A DNA stretch of 64,000 nucleotides from Nocardioides cynanchi (GCF_008761635.1 NZ_CP044344.1:1488001-1552000), one strand, 5' to 3'; positions 25,878-34,530 are shown, numbered from the stretch's first letter. Made by a program: numbers and translations. The notes: a model not told the origin generated them from the sequence alone.

Positions 25878-26654
25878 TCAGCCGCCCAGGGTCGGCACGA
25901 GCGAGAACCAGGTCCTCAGGCCGTCGTACGACGTGCCCAGGCCGGGACGCAGGTGCCCGACGTACCAGCCGGCGTGGCCACGCCAGGTGTACTCCGCCGG
26001 GATGGTCATGGTGCGGGCGTAGTCGGGATCGCTCCACGACGGCTCGGACATCTGCGCCGGCCACCAGATCTTCATGCCCACCGTGGAGCCCACCGCGCGG
26101 AAGCAGACCCGCCACGGCATCGGCTGGTACTGCCCGCCGTGGTCGAGGATCACCGGTGAGAGGTCCCACTGGCCGAGCTGGGTGAACGGCGAGGCGCTGC
26201 TGCTGTCCCAGGCGTGGACGTTGAACATCCAGTGGGCGCCGTAGTAGATGTTCTTGGTCACGGTGATCGCGGTGGTCACCCCGTCGTGGTGTCGGATCCG
26301 CAGCGCCAGGCCCTCCTGGATGAAGTCGTCGGACTCGCTGCTCCAGGTGGCGCAGGTCTGCGCGTCCCGGGCCACCACCGACCGGCTCGGCCACACGACC
26401 GCACGGGTGTTGCCGCCGGTGTTGGTCTCCGGTGCCGCGGCGGTCAGCACCGGGCCGTCCTTGACCACGATGAAGGCGTCGCTGCCGTCGCGGGTCAGAT
26501 AGGCGGTCCGCAGCGACCGCGTGCTCGTGGCTCCGTCGTAGCCCGGGATCCAGGGCAGGTGGACCGAGGCCGAGGCGACGTCCACGGCCCCGAGCGCCAG
26601 CAGCCCGGCCGCGGCCAGAGCCGCGAGGGGGCGTCCCGAACGTCGTCGACGCAT
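25878..26654 (-). CDS. Secreted protein of unknown function
   Basis: A 258-residue protein with a clear signal peptide: Arg-rich start (MRRRRSGRP), hydrophobic core LAALAAAGLLALGAV and cleavage near ASA-SV. The mature part is Trp/Tyr-rich with two cysteines, suggesting an extracellular beta-rich fold. The ATG at 26654 has AGAGAGGA upstream; a longer in-frame start would bury the signal peptide. No family is recognised. Confidence 0.74.
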   Translation of the reverse strand: MRRRRSGRPLAALAAAGLLALGAVDVASASVHLPWIPGYDGATSTRSLRTAYLTRDGSDAFIVVKDGPVLTAAAPETNTGGNTRAVVWPSRSVVARDAQTCATWSSESDDFIQEGLALRIRHHDGVTTAITVTKNIYYGAHWMFNVHAWDSSSASPFTQLGQWDLSPVILDHGGQYQPMPWRVCFRAVGSTVGMKIWWPAQMSEPSWSDPDYARTMTIPAEYTWRGHAGWYVGHLRPGLGTSYDGLRTWFSLVPTLGG

Positions 26655-26752
26655 GTCCGGGTCCTCTCTCGGTGCCGCTCCGGTGAGAGCCGAACTGTAG
26701 GCCGCGGCGGCGGCTCCCACCGGGACAACGACCGAACCCGACAGACGTCACC

Positions 26753-26758
26753 TAGGGT
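26753..26758 (+). promoter_or_regulatory. -10 box TAGGGT, leaderless promoter of the FAD oxidoreductase gene
   Basis: TAGGGT ends 6 bases before the ATG at 26765. Confidence 0.52.
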
Positions 26759-26764
26759 GCGCCC

Positions 26765-28054
26765 ATGGCCCGGGTGGTGGTGATCGGCGGCGGTCTCGCC
26801 GGGCTCGCCTGCGCCCTCCGGTTGGCCAAGACCGGCCACGACGTGACCCTGCTCGAGGCCGGTGAGCTCGGTGGAGCCCTGGCGCCGGTCGTCGCCGACG
26901 GCTTCGAGTGGGACGGCTCGGCCACGCACACCCTGCTGCCGGCGGTTCTGCGCGACCTCTTCCGCAAGACCGGGCGGCCGCTGGAGAAGGAGCTGGAGCT
27001 GACCCAGCTCGACTGCCTGCGCGAGCACTGGTTCGAGGACGGCTCGGCCCTGGTGCTCCCCGCCGGTCGGGCCCCCCAGCACGATGCTGTCGAGTCCCTC
27101 GGCGCCGGGCTCGGCCGGCGCTGGGTCGACCACGTGGCCGCCTATGCCGACGACTGGGAGGCCCTGCGCCTCGGATTCATGGAGGTCCCCTGGACCCCGG
27201 AGGCGCTGCCCCGCCCGGTCGCGGCGCGGCTCGACTCCCGCGAGTCGCTCCAGCGACGGCTCCGGTCGCTGCGCGACGACCGGCTGCGGCTGGTGGCCGG
27301 TCACCCGTTCACCCTCGACGGGCACGACCTGCGCCAGGTGCCCGCCTGGGCCGGCCTCACGTCGTACCTCGAGCAGCGGTTCGGTGCGTGGGCCGTCGTC
27401 GGCGGGATGGGCCTGCTCCGCGACGCGTTGGTACGACGCCTGGCGACGCGGGACGTGACCGTGGTCGGCGCCAGGGCCCACGACGTGATCGTGCGCGACG
27501 GCCGCGCGGTCGGGGTGGCCACCGCGAGCGGCGACCTCGACGCCGACGTCGTGGTCTGCGCCATGGACCCCAGACGGCTGCCGGCGCTGGCCTCGCTGGT
27601 GCGCCGGACCATGCCGGCCTTGCCGCCGGTGGTCTGCCACGTCGGGCTGGAGGACCCGGTCAGGAACCTCCCGCACGAGCTGGTCCTCCACGGCGACCCG
27701 ACCCTGGTGCTGCGGACCGGTGGCCGCGCACCCGACGGCGCGGCGGCCTGGACCGTGCTCGGGCGGGGGCGAGTCTCGGAGGACCTGCTGACCACCCTCG
27801 CGCGGCGCGGCATCGACGTCCGTCCGCGGGTCGTGACCCGCGTGGACCGGTCGCCGAAGGACCTCGTCGAGGCCTGGCGTGGCACCCCGCTCGGGATCGA
27901 GTGGGAGGGTCGCGGCACGGTCCGCCGACGCCTCGGACCGACCACGCCGGTGCCGGGCGTCTACGCCTGCGGGGCGCACGCCAACCCCGGCTCGGGCCTG
28001 CCGTACGTCGGCCTGTCGGCCGCTCTGGTCGCCCAGGTGGTCGGGCCGGCGTGA
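26765..28054 (+). CDS. NAD(P)/FAD-dependent oxidoreductase (phytoene desaturase-like)
   Basis: A 429-residue flavoprotein with the FAD-binding GGGLAGLACALRLAKTGHDV at residues 8-27, a GGMGLLRDALVRRL segment typical of the CrtI/protoporphyrinogen-oxidase superfamily, and the C-terminal FAD contact GVYACGAHANPGSGLPY. The substrate is unknown. A prenyl diphosphate synthase gene 1.6 kb away makes an isoprenoid substrate possible but unproven. Its stop is one base from the stop of the convergent SIMPL gene. Confidence 0.82.
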   Translation: MARVVVIGGGLAGLACALRLAKTGHDVTLLEAGELGGALAPVVADGFEWDGSATHTLLPAVLRDLFRKTGRPLEKELELTQLDCLREHWFEDGSALVLPAGRAPQHDAVESLGAGLGRRWVDHVAAYADDWEALRLGFMEVPWTPEALPRPVAARLDSRESLQRRLRSLRDDRLRLVAGHPFTLDGHDLRQVPAWAGLTSYLEQRFGAWAVVGGMGLLRDALVRRLATRDVTVVGARAHDVIVRDGRAVGVATASGDLDADVVVCAMDPRRLPALASLVRRTMPALPPVVCHVGLEDPVRNLPHELVLHGDPTLVLRTGGRAPDGAAAWTVLGRGRVSEDLLTTLARRGIDVRPRVVTRVDRSPKDLVEAWRGTPLGIEWEGRGTVRRRLGPTTPVPGVYACGAHANPGSGLPYVGLSAALVAQVVGPA

Positions 28055-28055
28055 G

Positions 28056-28658
28056 CTAGCGGAGCTGGAAGGTGACGGTCACGCTGGCGCCGACCGACGT
28101 CTCACCGGGCTGGAACGACGCGTCCGAGGCCGCCGCCGCCTTGGCCATCCGGACCGGGCCACCGCCGAACCCGCCGCCCTCGGTGATCTCCTGGACGTCG
28201 CCGAGCTCGGCCGAGGCCAGCCCGGCCAGATGGGTCGCGCGGTCGACCGCGTCGGCGTAGGCCGCTTCCCACGCCGCGGTCGACGCCTCCGCCTGGTCGG
28301 CGACCTCGAGCGAGACCGCCTCGATCTCCAGGTGCTCGCCGACGGCCTCGGCGAGGGCGGTGACCAGGCCGCCGGCGGCAGCGATGTCGGGGCACCGGAT
28401 CACCAGGGAGTGCCGTGCCGAGAAGCCGGTGGGCCGGTTGGTCTGGTCGTGGTCGCGCCAGATCTGGAGCGAGGTCGAGCGCACCCGCTCCGGCGTGATG
28501 AAGCCGTGGGCGGTGGCCGCGATCGCACCGGCTGCGCTGTCGGCCCCGGCGAGGGCCTCGGCCACGCCGGGTGCGGTGTGGACGGCGGAGACACGGACGA
28601 CGGCGGAGTCGGGAGCGACCCGGGCCTCGCCTTGGCCGGTCACGGTGACGGTGCGCAT
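28056..28658 (-). CDS. SIMPL (DUF541) domain protein
   Basis: A 200-residue protein of the SIMPL family. It opens TVTVTGQGEARVAPDSAVVRVSA (shown here in part), the canonical start, and ends with the GVSVSVTFQL-type strand. Many SIMPL proteins are secreted, but this one has no signal peptide. Function is unknown. The ATG is 7 bases from a TACGGT -10 box. Confidence 0.82.
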   Translation of the reverse strand: MRTVTVTGQGEARVAPDSAVVRVSAVHTAPGVAEALAGADSAAGAIAATAHGFITPERVRSTSLQIWRDHDQTNRPTGFSARHSLVIRCPDIAAAGGLVTALAEAVGEHLEIEAVSLEVADQAEASTAAWEAAYADAVDRATHLAGLASAELGDVQEITEGGGFGGGPVRMAKAAAASDASFQPGETSVGASVTVTFQLR

Positions 28659-28665
28659 GGTCGAA

Positions 28666-28671
28666 ACCGTA
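28666..28671 (-). promoter_or_regulatory. -10 box TACGGT, leaderless promoter of the SIMPL gene
   Basis: TACGGT on the minus strand, 7 bases before the ATG at 28658. Confidence 0.48.
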
Positions 28672-28690
28672 GCCCCGCACACCCTCCGGG

Positions 28691-29572
28691 TCAGGCGGTG
28701 ATCTTCAGCGCCTCGAAGATCTCCAGCGTCGCCCGGGACCGGTTCAGCGTGTAGAAGTGCAAGCCCGGAGCTCCGCCCGCGAGCAGGTCCTGGCACAGCT
28801 CGGTGGCCAGCCGCACCCCTTCACGTCGTACGTCGGCAGGCTCGGTGAGGCCGTCGAAGCGGGCCAGCACGGAGGCCGGCACCTCGGCACCGGAGAGGTC
28901 GGCCATCCGGCGGACCGAGCCGAGGTTGGTGATCGGCATGATCCCCGGGAGGATCGGGATGTCCGAGCCGGCGGCACGCACCCGCTCGACGAGGTCGAAG
29001 TAGTCCGCGGGCCGGAAGAAGAGCTGGGTCACTGCGAAGTCGGCGCCCGCCGCGGCCTTGGCCGCCAGGACCTGGGCGTCCTGCTCCCGCGACTCCGCGG
29101 CGGGATGGCCCTCCGGGAAGGCGGCCACCCCGATGCTGAAGCCACCCAGCCCGTGCACCAGCTCGACCAGCTCCGAGGCGTAGGTGAGGCCGCCGGGGGT
29201 CGACGTCCACGGGGCGCTGGGGCCGTCCTTGGGATCGCCGCGCAGCGCCATGATGTTGCGCACCCCGGCCGCCCGGTAGGACTCGACGATCGCGACCAGC
29301 TCCTCGCGGGTGTGACCCACGCAGGTGAGGTGACCCATCGCCCGCATCGAGGTCTCGCGGGCGATCCGGCCGGTGATCTGCACCGTGGTGTCGCGGGTCG
29401 AGCCGCCGGCGCCGTAGGTCACCGAGACGAACGTCGGCTGGTAGGGCTCCAGGTCGCGGATCGCCGACCACAGCTGCTCGGCCCCCGCGGCGTCGCGCGG
29501 CGGCATGAACTCGAAGGAGATCGAACGCTCCCCGTCGCGGACGAGCTGGCCGATGGTCGGCTTGTCGGTCAT
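28691..29572 (-). CDS. metF: 5,10-methylenetetrahydrofolate reductase
   Basis: Flavoenzyme reducing methylene-THF to methyl-THF for methionine synthesis. It has 293 residues in a TIM-barrel: SFEFMPPRD at the start, FVSVTYGAGGSTRD, HLTCVGHTREEL and LRGDPKDG, then FAVTQLFF and ILPGIMPITN. All are family motifs. It is divergent from the prenyl synthase gene, the same pairing as Rv2172c/idsA2 in mycobacteria. The ATG is 6 bases from a TAGACT -10 box. Confidence 0.94.
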   Translation of the reverse strand: MTDKPTIGQLVRDGERSISFEFMPPRDAAGAEQLWSAIRDLEPYQPTFVSVTYGAGGSTRDTTVQITGRIARETSMRAMGHLTCVGHTREELVAIVESYRAAGVRNIMALRGDPKDGPSAPWTSTPGGLTYASELVELVHGLGGFSIGVAAFPEGHPAAESREQDAQVLAAKAAAGADFAVTQLFFRPADYFDLVERVRAAGSDIPILPGIMPITNLGSVRRMADLSGAEVPASVLARFDGLTEPADVRREGVRLATELCQDLLAGGAPGLHFYTLNRSRATLEIFEALKITA

Positions 29573-29578
29573 GTCCCG

Positions 29579-29584
29579 AGTCTA
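29579..29584 (-). promoter_or_regulatory. -10 box TAGACT, leaderless promoter of metF
   Basis: TAGACT on the minus strand, 6 bases before the metF ATG at 29572. Confidence 0.52.
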
Positions 29585-29660
29585 AGGAACCCGGGCGTCG
29601 TGACCGAGTCGGCGTCCAGCCGGGCGACCGGTCGCCGTGCCCTCAGCCGGTGCCTGCACC

Positions 29661-29666
29661 TAGGCT
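29661..29666 (+). promoter_or_regulatory. -10 box TAGGCT, leaderless promoter of the prenyl synthase gene
   Basis: TAGGCT ends 6 bases before the GTG at 29673. Confidence 0.52.
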
Positions 29667-29672
29667 CGCCCC

Positions 29673-30782
29673 GTGACCAGCACCGCGAGCGAACTCGCCG
29701 GCGGACCCGCTCCCGCGTGGGACGCCGCCGGCTTCCGGGACCGCGTGCAGGTGGCGCTCGACGCCTTCCTCGACGAGCAGGCCGCGCGGCTCGCGCCCCT
29801 CGGCGACGACGCCGCCCGGCTCCTCGCCGAGGCGCGGGCGTCGGTCTCCGGGGGCAAGCGGTTCCGGGCCGCCTTCTGCTACTGGGGCTACCACTCCGTG
29901 GCCGGCCCGGCCGATGACGATGCCGTCGACGCGGCGCTCGTACGGGCCTGCGCCTCTCTCGAGCTGCTGCACGCCAGCGCGCTGGTCCACGACGACTACA
30001 TGGACGCCTCCGACACCCGGCGCGGACGCCCGGCCACCCACCGCGGCTTCGCCGACGAGCACCGCGGTGACGGGTGGCGCGGCGACCCCGAGCAGTACGG
30101 CGCGGCGGCCGCGATCCTCCTCGGCGACCTGCTCCTGAGCTGGTCCGACGAGCTGCTGCGTCGGTGCGGGCTGCCGCTGGAGCCGGTGGTGGACGCGCTC
30201 GACGTCTTCGACCGCTGCCGCAGCGAGGTGATCACCGGCCAGTTCCTCGACGTGTCCGTGCAGGCTCGCGGTGCGGCCGACGTCGACGCGGCGATGACCG
30301 TGCTGCGCTACAAGTCCGCCAAGTACTCCATCGAACGGCCGCTGCACATCGGCGCCACGCTGGCCGGCGCCGACCAGGGCCGGCTGGCCCGGCTCAGCTC
30401 GTTCGGGCTGCCCCTCGGCGAGGCCTTCCAGCTGCGCGACGACCTGCTCGGCGTGTACGGCGACCCGGCCGCCACCGGCAAGCCCGCCGGTGGCGATCTG
30501 ATCGAGGGCAAGCGCACCGTGCTGGTCGCGCTGGCCCTCGACGGCGCGCCCGCCAGCGACGCCGCCCGGCTCGACGCGGCGCTGGGCACCGAGCTCGACG
30601 AGGCTCGAGTGGCCGAGCTGCGCCGGATCATCGACGACTCCGGCGCGCACGCGCAGGTCGAGTCGGTGATCACCGACCTCGCGGCCCGGGCGACCACGGC
30701 GCTGCGTGCCGCCGACGTCGACGAGCATGCACGCGGCGTACTCCTCCAGCTGGCCGCCGCTGCCACGGACCGCCTCCACTGA
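29673..30782 (+). CDS. Polyprenyl (geranylgeranyl-type) diphosphate synthase
   Basis: Makes linear isoprenoid diphosphates from IPP and an allylic primer. It has 369 residues: GGKRFRA at 60-66, first Asp-rich motif DDYMD at 107-111 with RRGRPATHRG after it, and second motif DDLLG at 256-260. Chain length cannot be fixed; GGPP-type synthases (IdsA/IdsA2) hold this locus in mycobacteria. The start is GTG, with no ribosome binding site. Confidence 0.9.
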   Translation: MTSTASELAGGPAPAWDAAGFRDRVQVALDAFLDEQAARLAPLGDDAARLLAEARASVSGGKRFRAAFCYWGYHSVAGPADDDAVDAALVRACASLELLHASALVHDDYMDASDTRRGRPATHRGFADEHRGDGWRGDPEQYGAAAAILLGDLLLSWSDELLRRCGLPLEPVVDALDVFDRCRSEVITGQFLDVSVQARGAADVDAAMTVLRYKSAKYSIERPLHIGATLAGADQGRLARLSSFGLPLGEAFQLRDDLLGVYGDPAATGKPAGGDLIEGKRTVLVALALDGAPASDAARLDAALGTELDEARVAELRRIIDDSGAHAQVESVITDLAARATTALRAADVDEHARGVLLQLAAAATDRLH

Positions 30783-30804
30783 GGTCGGCCCGACCGGTTG
30801 ACTG

Positions 30805-30945
30805 CCTTGCCCGCAAGCGGGCGGGTGGCGCTCCTTGCGGCCGGCGGCCCCTCGCCTTGCCCGCAAGCGGGCGGTGGCGCTCCTTGCGGCCGGCCCTTCG
30901 CCTTGCCCGCAAGCGGGCAGCGGCGCTCCCTGCGGCCGTGGCGCC
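30805..30945. repeat. Three tandem copies of a palindromic intergenic repeat
   Basis: Units begin at 30805, 30855 and 30901 (50, 46 and about 45 bases). All share CCTTGCCCGCAAGCGGGC, then a GGTGGCGCTCCTTGCGGCC-like half. Each unit can form CCCGC-AA-GCGGG and the longer CCGCAAG/CTTGCGG hairpin. The array fills the gap between two convergent genes, so it may act as a bidirectional terminator or be a REP-like element. Confidence 0.8.
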
Positions 30946-30970
30946 CCGGCTGCGCCGGGTCGCCACGTCC

Positions 30971-31405
30971 TCAGTCGAGGCTGGGGACGCCGGGTACGTC
31001 GGGCCCGTCACCTCGCAGCAGGACGGCGAACCGCCCGCCCTTGTCGGCGTTGACGCGTCCGCCGAGCACCGACAGGGCCACGGAGAAGGCGCGCTCGTCG
31101 GCGCGGGCGAGCGGGCCCCAGCCGTCCCAGAGCAGGACCCAGCCCTCGCTGTCGCCGGCGGTGACGTCGGCGAGGCAGTCCGCCAGCGCGTCGAAGTTCT
31201 GCCCGTAGTGCTCGGGGAAGTCGAGCGCCTCACCGATCGCGGCCAGGAACTCGGCCTTGGTGTCACCGTGCCAGCCGTCGACCTCGGCGAACCTCCAGCC
31301 GGCATGCTCGACGGTGTGCCGCACGTCGGCCACCTCGAACGCGCCGTGCCAGCGGTAGATGCCCGGCGGGGAGTGGTGGGCCAGCAGTCCGGCGAGTCCG
31401 CTCAT
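30971..31405 (-). CDS. Barstar-family RNase inhibitor
   Basis: A 144-residue cytoplasmic inhibitor. The barstar core FPEHYGQNFDALADCLADV (residues about 63-81), with the preceding helix TKAEFLAAIGEAL, is unmistakable. It should neutralise the RNase encoded just upstream; the RNase stop overlaps this start (ATGA), which would keep the two products balanced. The N-terminal 40 residues carry GIYRWHGAFEV, as in many actinobacterial barstars. Confidence 0.88.
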   Translation of the reverse strand: MSGLAGLLAHHSPPGIYRWHGAFEVADVRHTVEHAGWRFAEVDGWHGDTKAEFLAAIGEALDFPEHYGQNFDALADCLADVTAGDSEGWVLLWDGWGPLARADERAFSVALSVLGGRVNADKGGRFAVLLRGDGPDVPGVPSLD

Positions 31406-31806
31406 GGGGTCGTGATCCTCTCGAACGATCGGTAGTGGTCGCCGGTGTAGTAGAGCTCACCGGCGCTGCCCGCGATGATCCGCCGTGCCCCGCGGTCGGG
31501 CGAACCCGGGGTCGGCACGGTGTACTCGTGGTAGTAGCCGGAGTCGTGCGCGGGCAGCAGTCCCTCGCGGTTCTCGAAGACGACGCCGTCCTGGTCGTAG
31601 GGGAAGGGTCCCCCGCTGTCGATCAGGGCCAGGGTGTGCCGGGCCTCGGGAGGCAGCACCGACGCCGCGACCGTGCTGCTGCTGCTCGGCGCACGGCCGC
31701 CGCTGCCGGCGCCACCGTCGAACGCGCCGTGACCGAGCACCCAGGCCAGCAGGACCAGGGCCACGGCTCCGGCGACGGGAGCCCACGACCGCCCGCGCGC
31801 CGCCAC
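31402..31806 (-). CDS. Exported guanyl-specific ribonuclease (RNase Sa-like)
   Basis: A 134-residue protein: N-terminal signal or anchor helix (about 10-26), Ser/Gly linker, then an RNase Sa/barnase-type domain from LPPEARHTLALI to the end. The catalytic residues of RNase Sa are all kept: Glu94 (YYHEY), Arg105 and Arg109 (RGARR) and His124 (GDHY). It is expected to cleave after G outside the cell or at the membrane. The start is GTG, 5 bases from the Rv2175c-like stop. The inhibitor gene follows. Confidence 0.88.
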   Translation of the reverse strand: MAARGRSWAPVAGAVALVLLAWVLGHGAFDGGAGSGGRAPSSSSTVAASVLPPEARHTLALIDSGGPFPYDQDGVVFENREGLLPAHDSGYYHEYTVPTPGSPDRGARRIIAGSAGELYYTGDHYRSFERITTP

Positions 31807-31811
31807 CGGTC

Positions 31812-32183
31812 TCAGAAGCCCATGGACTGGGCGCGGCGCTTGGCCTCGGAGCCGCGGTTCTCACGGAGCGCGTCGATCGGCCGGCCGGGCAGCGAGGCGT
31901 CGGTGAAGAGCCACGCGATGCACTCACGGTCGTCGTACCCGTTGTCGTGCAGCACGGTGAGGAGTCCGGGCAGGCCCTTGACCACCAGGCCCTCGTCGTC
32001 GATGAAGGCCGCGGGCACCTGCTGGCCGGTCCCGGGAGCAGGTACGGCGGCGGCCAGCTCGTGGTCGCGGATCATCGTGCGCACCTTGGCCGCGGTGACG
32101 CCCAGACGCGCCCCGGCCTCCGCCCAGTCGATCCACTCGTCCACCAGCGCGCTCAGGTCGGCGTCGGCGAGTGAGGAGCTCAT
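31812..32183 (-). CDS. Rv2175c-family DNA-binding protein
   Basis: A 123-residue protein of the Rv2175c family: an N-terminal winged-helix part (WIDWAEAGARLGVTAAKVRTMIRD) and a C-terminal part with RECIAWLFTDASLPGRPIDALRENR. In M. tuberculosis, Rv2175c is a DNA-binding substrate of the kinase PknL encoded beside it; here the kinase gene lies 3 kb away behind two inserted genes. It overlaps the upstream gene by ATGA. Confidence 0.85.
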   Translation of the reverse strand: MSSSLADADLSALVDEWIDWAEAGARLGVTAAKVRTMIRDHELAAAVPAPGTGQQVPAAFIDDEGLVVKGLPGLLTVLHDNGYDDRECIAWLFTDASLPGRPIDALRENRGSEAKRRAQSMGF

Positions 32184-33280
32184 GGGCCAACTGTGTCACC
32201 GACCCGCGCCGCACTCCACCCAGGGGCGTCGATCGGGCGCAGCACGACCACCAGCTGGTCGTCGGGCAGTCGGACCCGTGGCCACCTCCGTCGGTAGGCG
32301 GCGAGGGCGGCGGCCTGCCCGGCGTCACCGGCTCGGAGCACGGCGCCCGTGGCCCGGCACCAGCGGCCGGCGTACAGCACCTCGAGCGGCGCCTCGGCCA
32401 GCAGGTTGCGCCACCAGGTCTTCCCCTCCGGGTGCGCGGGTACGACGACGAGCCGGTCGGTGGCGCCGACCTGCTGGACGGCGTACTGGACGGGAAGCTC
32501 GAAGACTCGCCCGCTGCGCCTGCCGTGCACCCGGAGTCCGAGCAGCCGGTGCCCCGCACCGGCACCCCACCGGCTGCCGAGCAGTGCCAGCAGTGCCTGC
32601 GCAGGTGGCGGCGGGCCGTCGAGCGCAGGTCGCAGGGCGCCACAGACGAAACCGAGCACGGCTCCTGCGACGAGGCCGGTGACGACGCCGAGCGAGATGG
32701 TCTGTTCCGGCTGCCAGCCCGCCGACGGAGCGGTCGCCCCGGCGAAGATCACGACCATGGTGGGGAGCCAGGCTGCCGAGCTGATCGACACCCATCGCCA
32801 CGGATGGGCGACCCAGCCGCGCAACGTGAGCGCCTGAGCGAGTCCCAGCACCGCACCCAACACCACGCCCAGCCCGGCAGCTCCGAGCAGCACCGGACCG
32901 AGCGCTGGCGCCGTCCCCGAGTCGTCCGCGCTGAGGGCAGCGGGTGCCGAGGCGGCCGCCCAGCCCAGCCCGGCGACACCGATCGTGACCAGGGACCAGG
33001 CGCGTGCGCGAACACCGAGGACCGGCCGCATCAGCCAGGCCTGGGCGACTCCGAGCGCTGTTCCCTCCACGAGCCCGCCCGCCACGATCACGGCGAGCAC
33101 GGACAGGCGGTCGCGGTCGGTCTGGCCGAGGCGGTCGGACACCACCGCGGCCGCGGACGCGGCCGTCATCCCGACCGACTCGGCGGCCGCGCACGCGACC
33201 ACCCAGTCCCGGACCCGTCGTTGCGCTCTCCCCCGCGCACCGCCCCGGGCCGACGTGCCGACGACCTGGATCCTGGTCAT
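32180..33280 (-). CDS. Polytopic membrane protein fused to a deazaflavin (F420)-dependent nitroreductase-like domain
   Basis: A 366-residue protein. Residues about 25-225 carry five or six hydrophobic segments with repeated glycines. Residues about 245-366 look like the split-barrel DDN family (F420-dependent nitroreductase/quinone reductase): GLRVHGRRSGRVFELPVQYA, then HPEGKTWWRNLLAEAPLEVLYAGR (quoted in part). The combination in one chain is unusual. The ATG at 33280 has a GGAGGA site; an in-frame GTG-type extension upstream is not needed. It overlaps the Rv2175c-like gene (ATGA). Confidence 0.75.
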   Translation of the reverse strand: MTRIQVVGTSARGGARGRAQRRVRDWVVACAAAESVGMTAASAAAVVSDRLGQTDRDRLSVLAVIVAGGLVEGTALGVAQAWLMRPVLGVRARAWSLVTIGVAGLGWAAASAPAALSADDSGTAPALGPVLLGAAGLGVVLGAVLGLAQALTLRGWVAHPWRWVSISSAAWLPTMVVIFAGATAPSAGWQPEQTISLGVVTGLVAGAVLGFVCGALRPALDGPPPPAQALLALLGSRWGAGAGHRLLGLRVHGRRSGRVFELPVQYAVQQVGATDRLVVVPAHPEGKTWWRNLLAEAPLEVLYAGRWCRATGAVLRAGDAGQAAALAAYRRRWPRVRLPDDQLVVVLRPIDAPGWSAARVGDTVGP

Positions 33281-33385
33281 GGGCCCTCCTCCGTTCTGCG
33301 CACCCCCAGTCCATCGAGGGAGCACGGGAGGCGCCAGAGGACCAGGCCGCCACGGCTCGGGACGTTGGTCCGTCCCGGTGGGCAC

Positions 33386-34504
33386 TCAGGGTCGCGCGAG
33401 GGGATGCTCCGGTTGCGGTGCGCCGTCGGTCATCAGCGACTCGATCCGGTCCGCCGCGTTGCGCGCACCGGGCAGGGCGCGGATCTCGGCACCGAGCCGC
33501 GCGGCGGCCTCCCGGTGCGGCCCGTCGGCCAGCATCGCCGCGACGACCGGGGTCAGGTCGGCCGCCGAGGCCTTCTTGGGTACGACGCGTCCCGCGCCGG
33601 CCGACGCGACCGAGCGCGCCACCATCGGCTGGTCCAGCAGCGGGTGCATCGGCATCAGCACCAGCGGTACGTCGTGCGCGAGCGCCTGCATGGTGGTGCC
33701 GTGGCCGCCGTGCCCGATCACCAGCGCAGCCCTCGGCATCAGCTCGGCGTGCGGGACGAACCGGTGCACCTCGGCGTTGTCCGGCGCCCGCAGCTCGGCC
33801 GGGTCGACCACCGGACCGGTGGTCACGACCACCCGGGCGTCCAGCCCGGCACAGGCATCGAGGATCGTCTGGAGGCAGCCGGCCATCTTCGGGAACCGGA
33901 AGGTGCTCAGGCTGACCAGCACCAGCGGGTCAGCGGGCACGCGCTCCGCGACCGGCACCACGGGCCCGACCCAGGTCAGGTCCGACCGGGACCGGGCACC
34001 GGCCGGGTCGAGCGACGGCAGCGAGGCGACCAGGCGGAGGCGGGCTTCGGCCAGCGAGCGGGCCGGCTGCAGCCGCTGGAGCCGCATCCCCAGCCCCATC
34101 GGGCCCTTCAGCCAGCCGCCGCGCAGATAGGCGTCGTACAGGTGCTCGAGGACGACGTACGGCGTGCCGGCCGCCCGGAGCTCGGCCATCACGCCGAACA
34201 GCAGGCAGTCGACCACGACCACGTCGGCCGGCCGGTCGGCCAGCGCCGCGAGGACGTCGCGTCCGAGGCCACGGTCGCCGAACATCGCGACCAGGGCCAG
34301 CGGCGAGTTGGCGTCGAGCGCCGAGAACGCCCGGGCGTGCAGGGACGGCGCGACCTCGAGGCCCGCGGCAACCAGCGACTCCCGCTGGCGCGGGTGACCG
34401 ACGAAGCGGACCCCATGGCCGCGTGCGACCAGCTCGGTGGCGATGCCGACCGCCGGCGGCACGTTGCCACCACCGTCCCAGGTGACGAACACGATCTCGG
34501 CCAT
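33386..34504 (-). CDS. UGT/MGT-family glycosyltransferase
   Basis: A 372-residue GT-B glycosyltransferase of family 1 type: N-terminal acceptor domain starting AEIVFVTWDGGGNVPP, and a C-terminal nucleotide-sugar domain with HAELMPRAALVIGHGGHGTT and MPMHPLLDQP. Members glycosylate macrolides, sterols or other small molecules. Substrate is unknown. It follows a TetR gene by 26 bases with its own GAGGAG site, so it is probably under that regulator. Confidence 0.87.
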   Translation of the reverse strand: MAEIVFVTWDGGGNVPPAVGIATELVARGHGVRFVGHPRQRESLVAAGLEVAPSLHARAFSALDANSPLALVAMFGDRGLGRDVLAALADRPADVVVVDCLLFGVMAELRAAGTPYVVLEHLYDAYLRGGWLKGPMGLGMRLQRLQPARSLAEARLRLVASLPSLDPAGARSRSDLTWVGPVVPVAERVPADPLVLVSLSTFRFPKMAGCLQTILDACAGLDARVVVTTGPVVDPAELRAPDNAEVHRFVPHAELMPRAALVIGHGGHGTTMQALAHDVPLVLMPMHPLLDQPMVARSVASAGAGRVVPKKASAADLTPVVAAMLADGPHREAAARLGAEIRALPGARNAADRIESLMTDGAPQPEHPLARP

Positions 34505-34530
34505 GGCGGGCTCCTCGGTTGTGGGGTGAC

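Noticed and set aside
30805..30945. Tandem repeat as a CRISPR array
   Set aside because: Units are directly adjacent with no unique spacers, and there are no cas genes.
30798..31208. Plus-strand ORF of 136 codons through the repeat array
   Set aside because: Translates the repeat units and then runs antisense to barstar; no natural composition.
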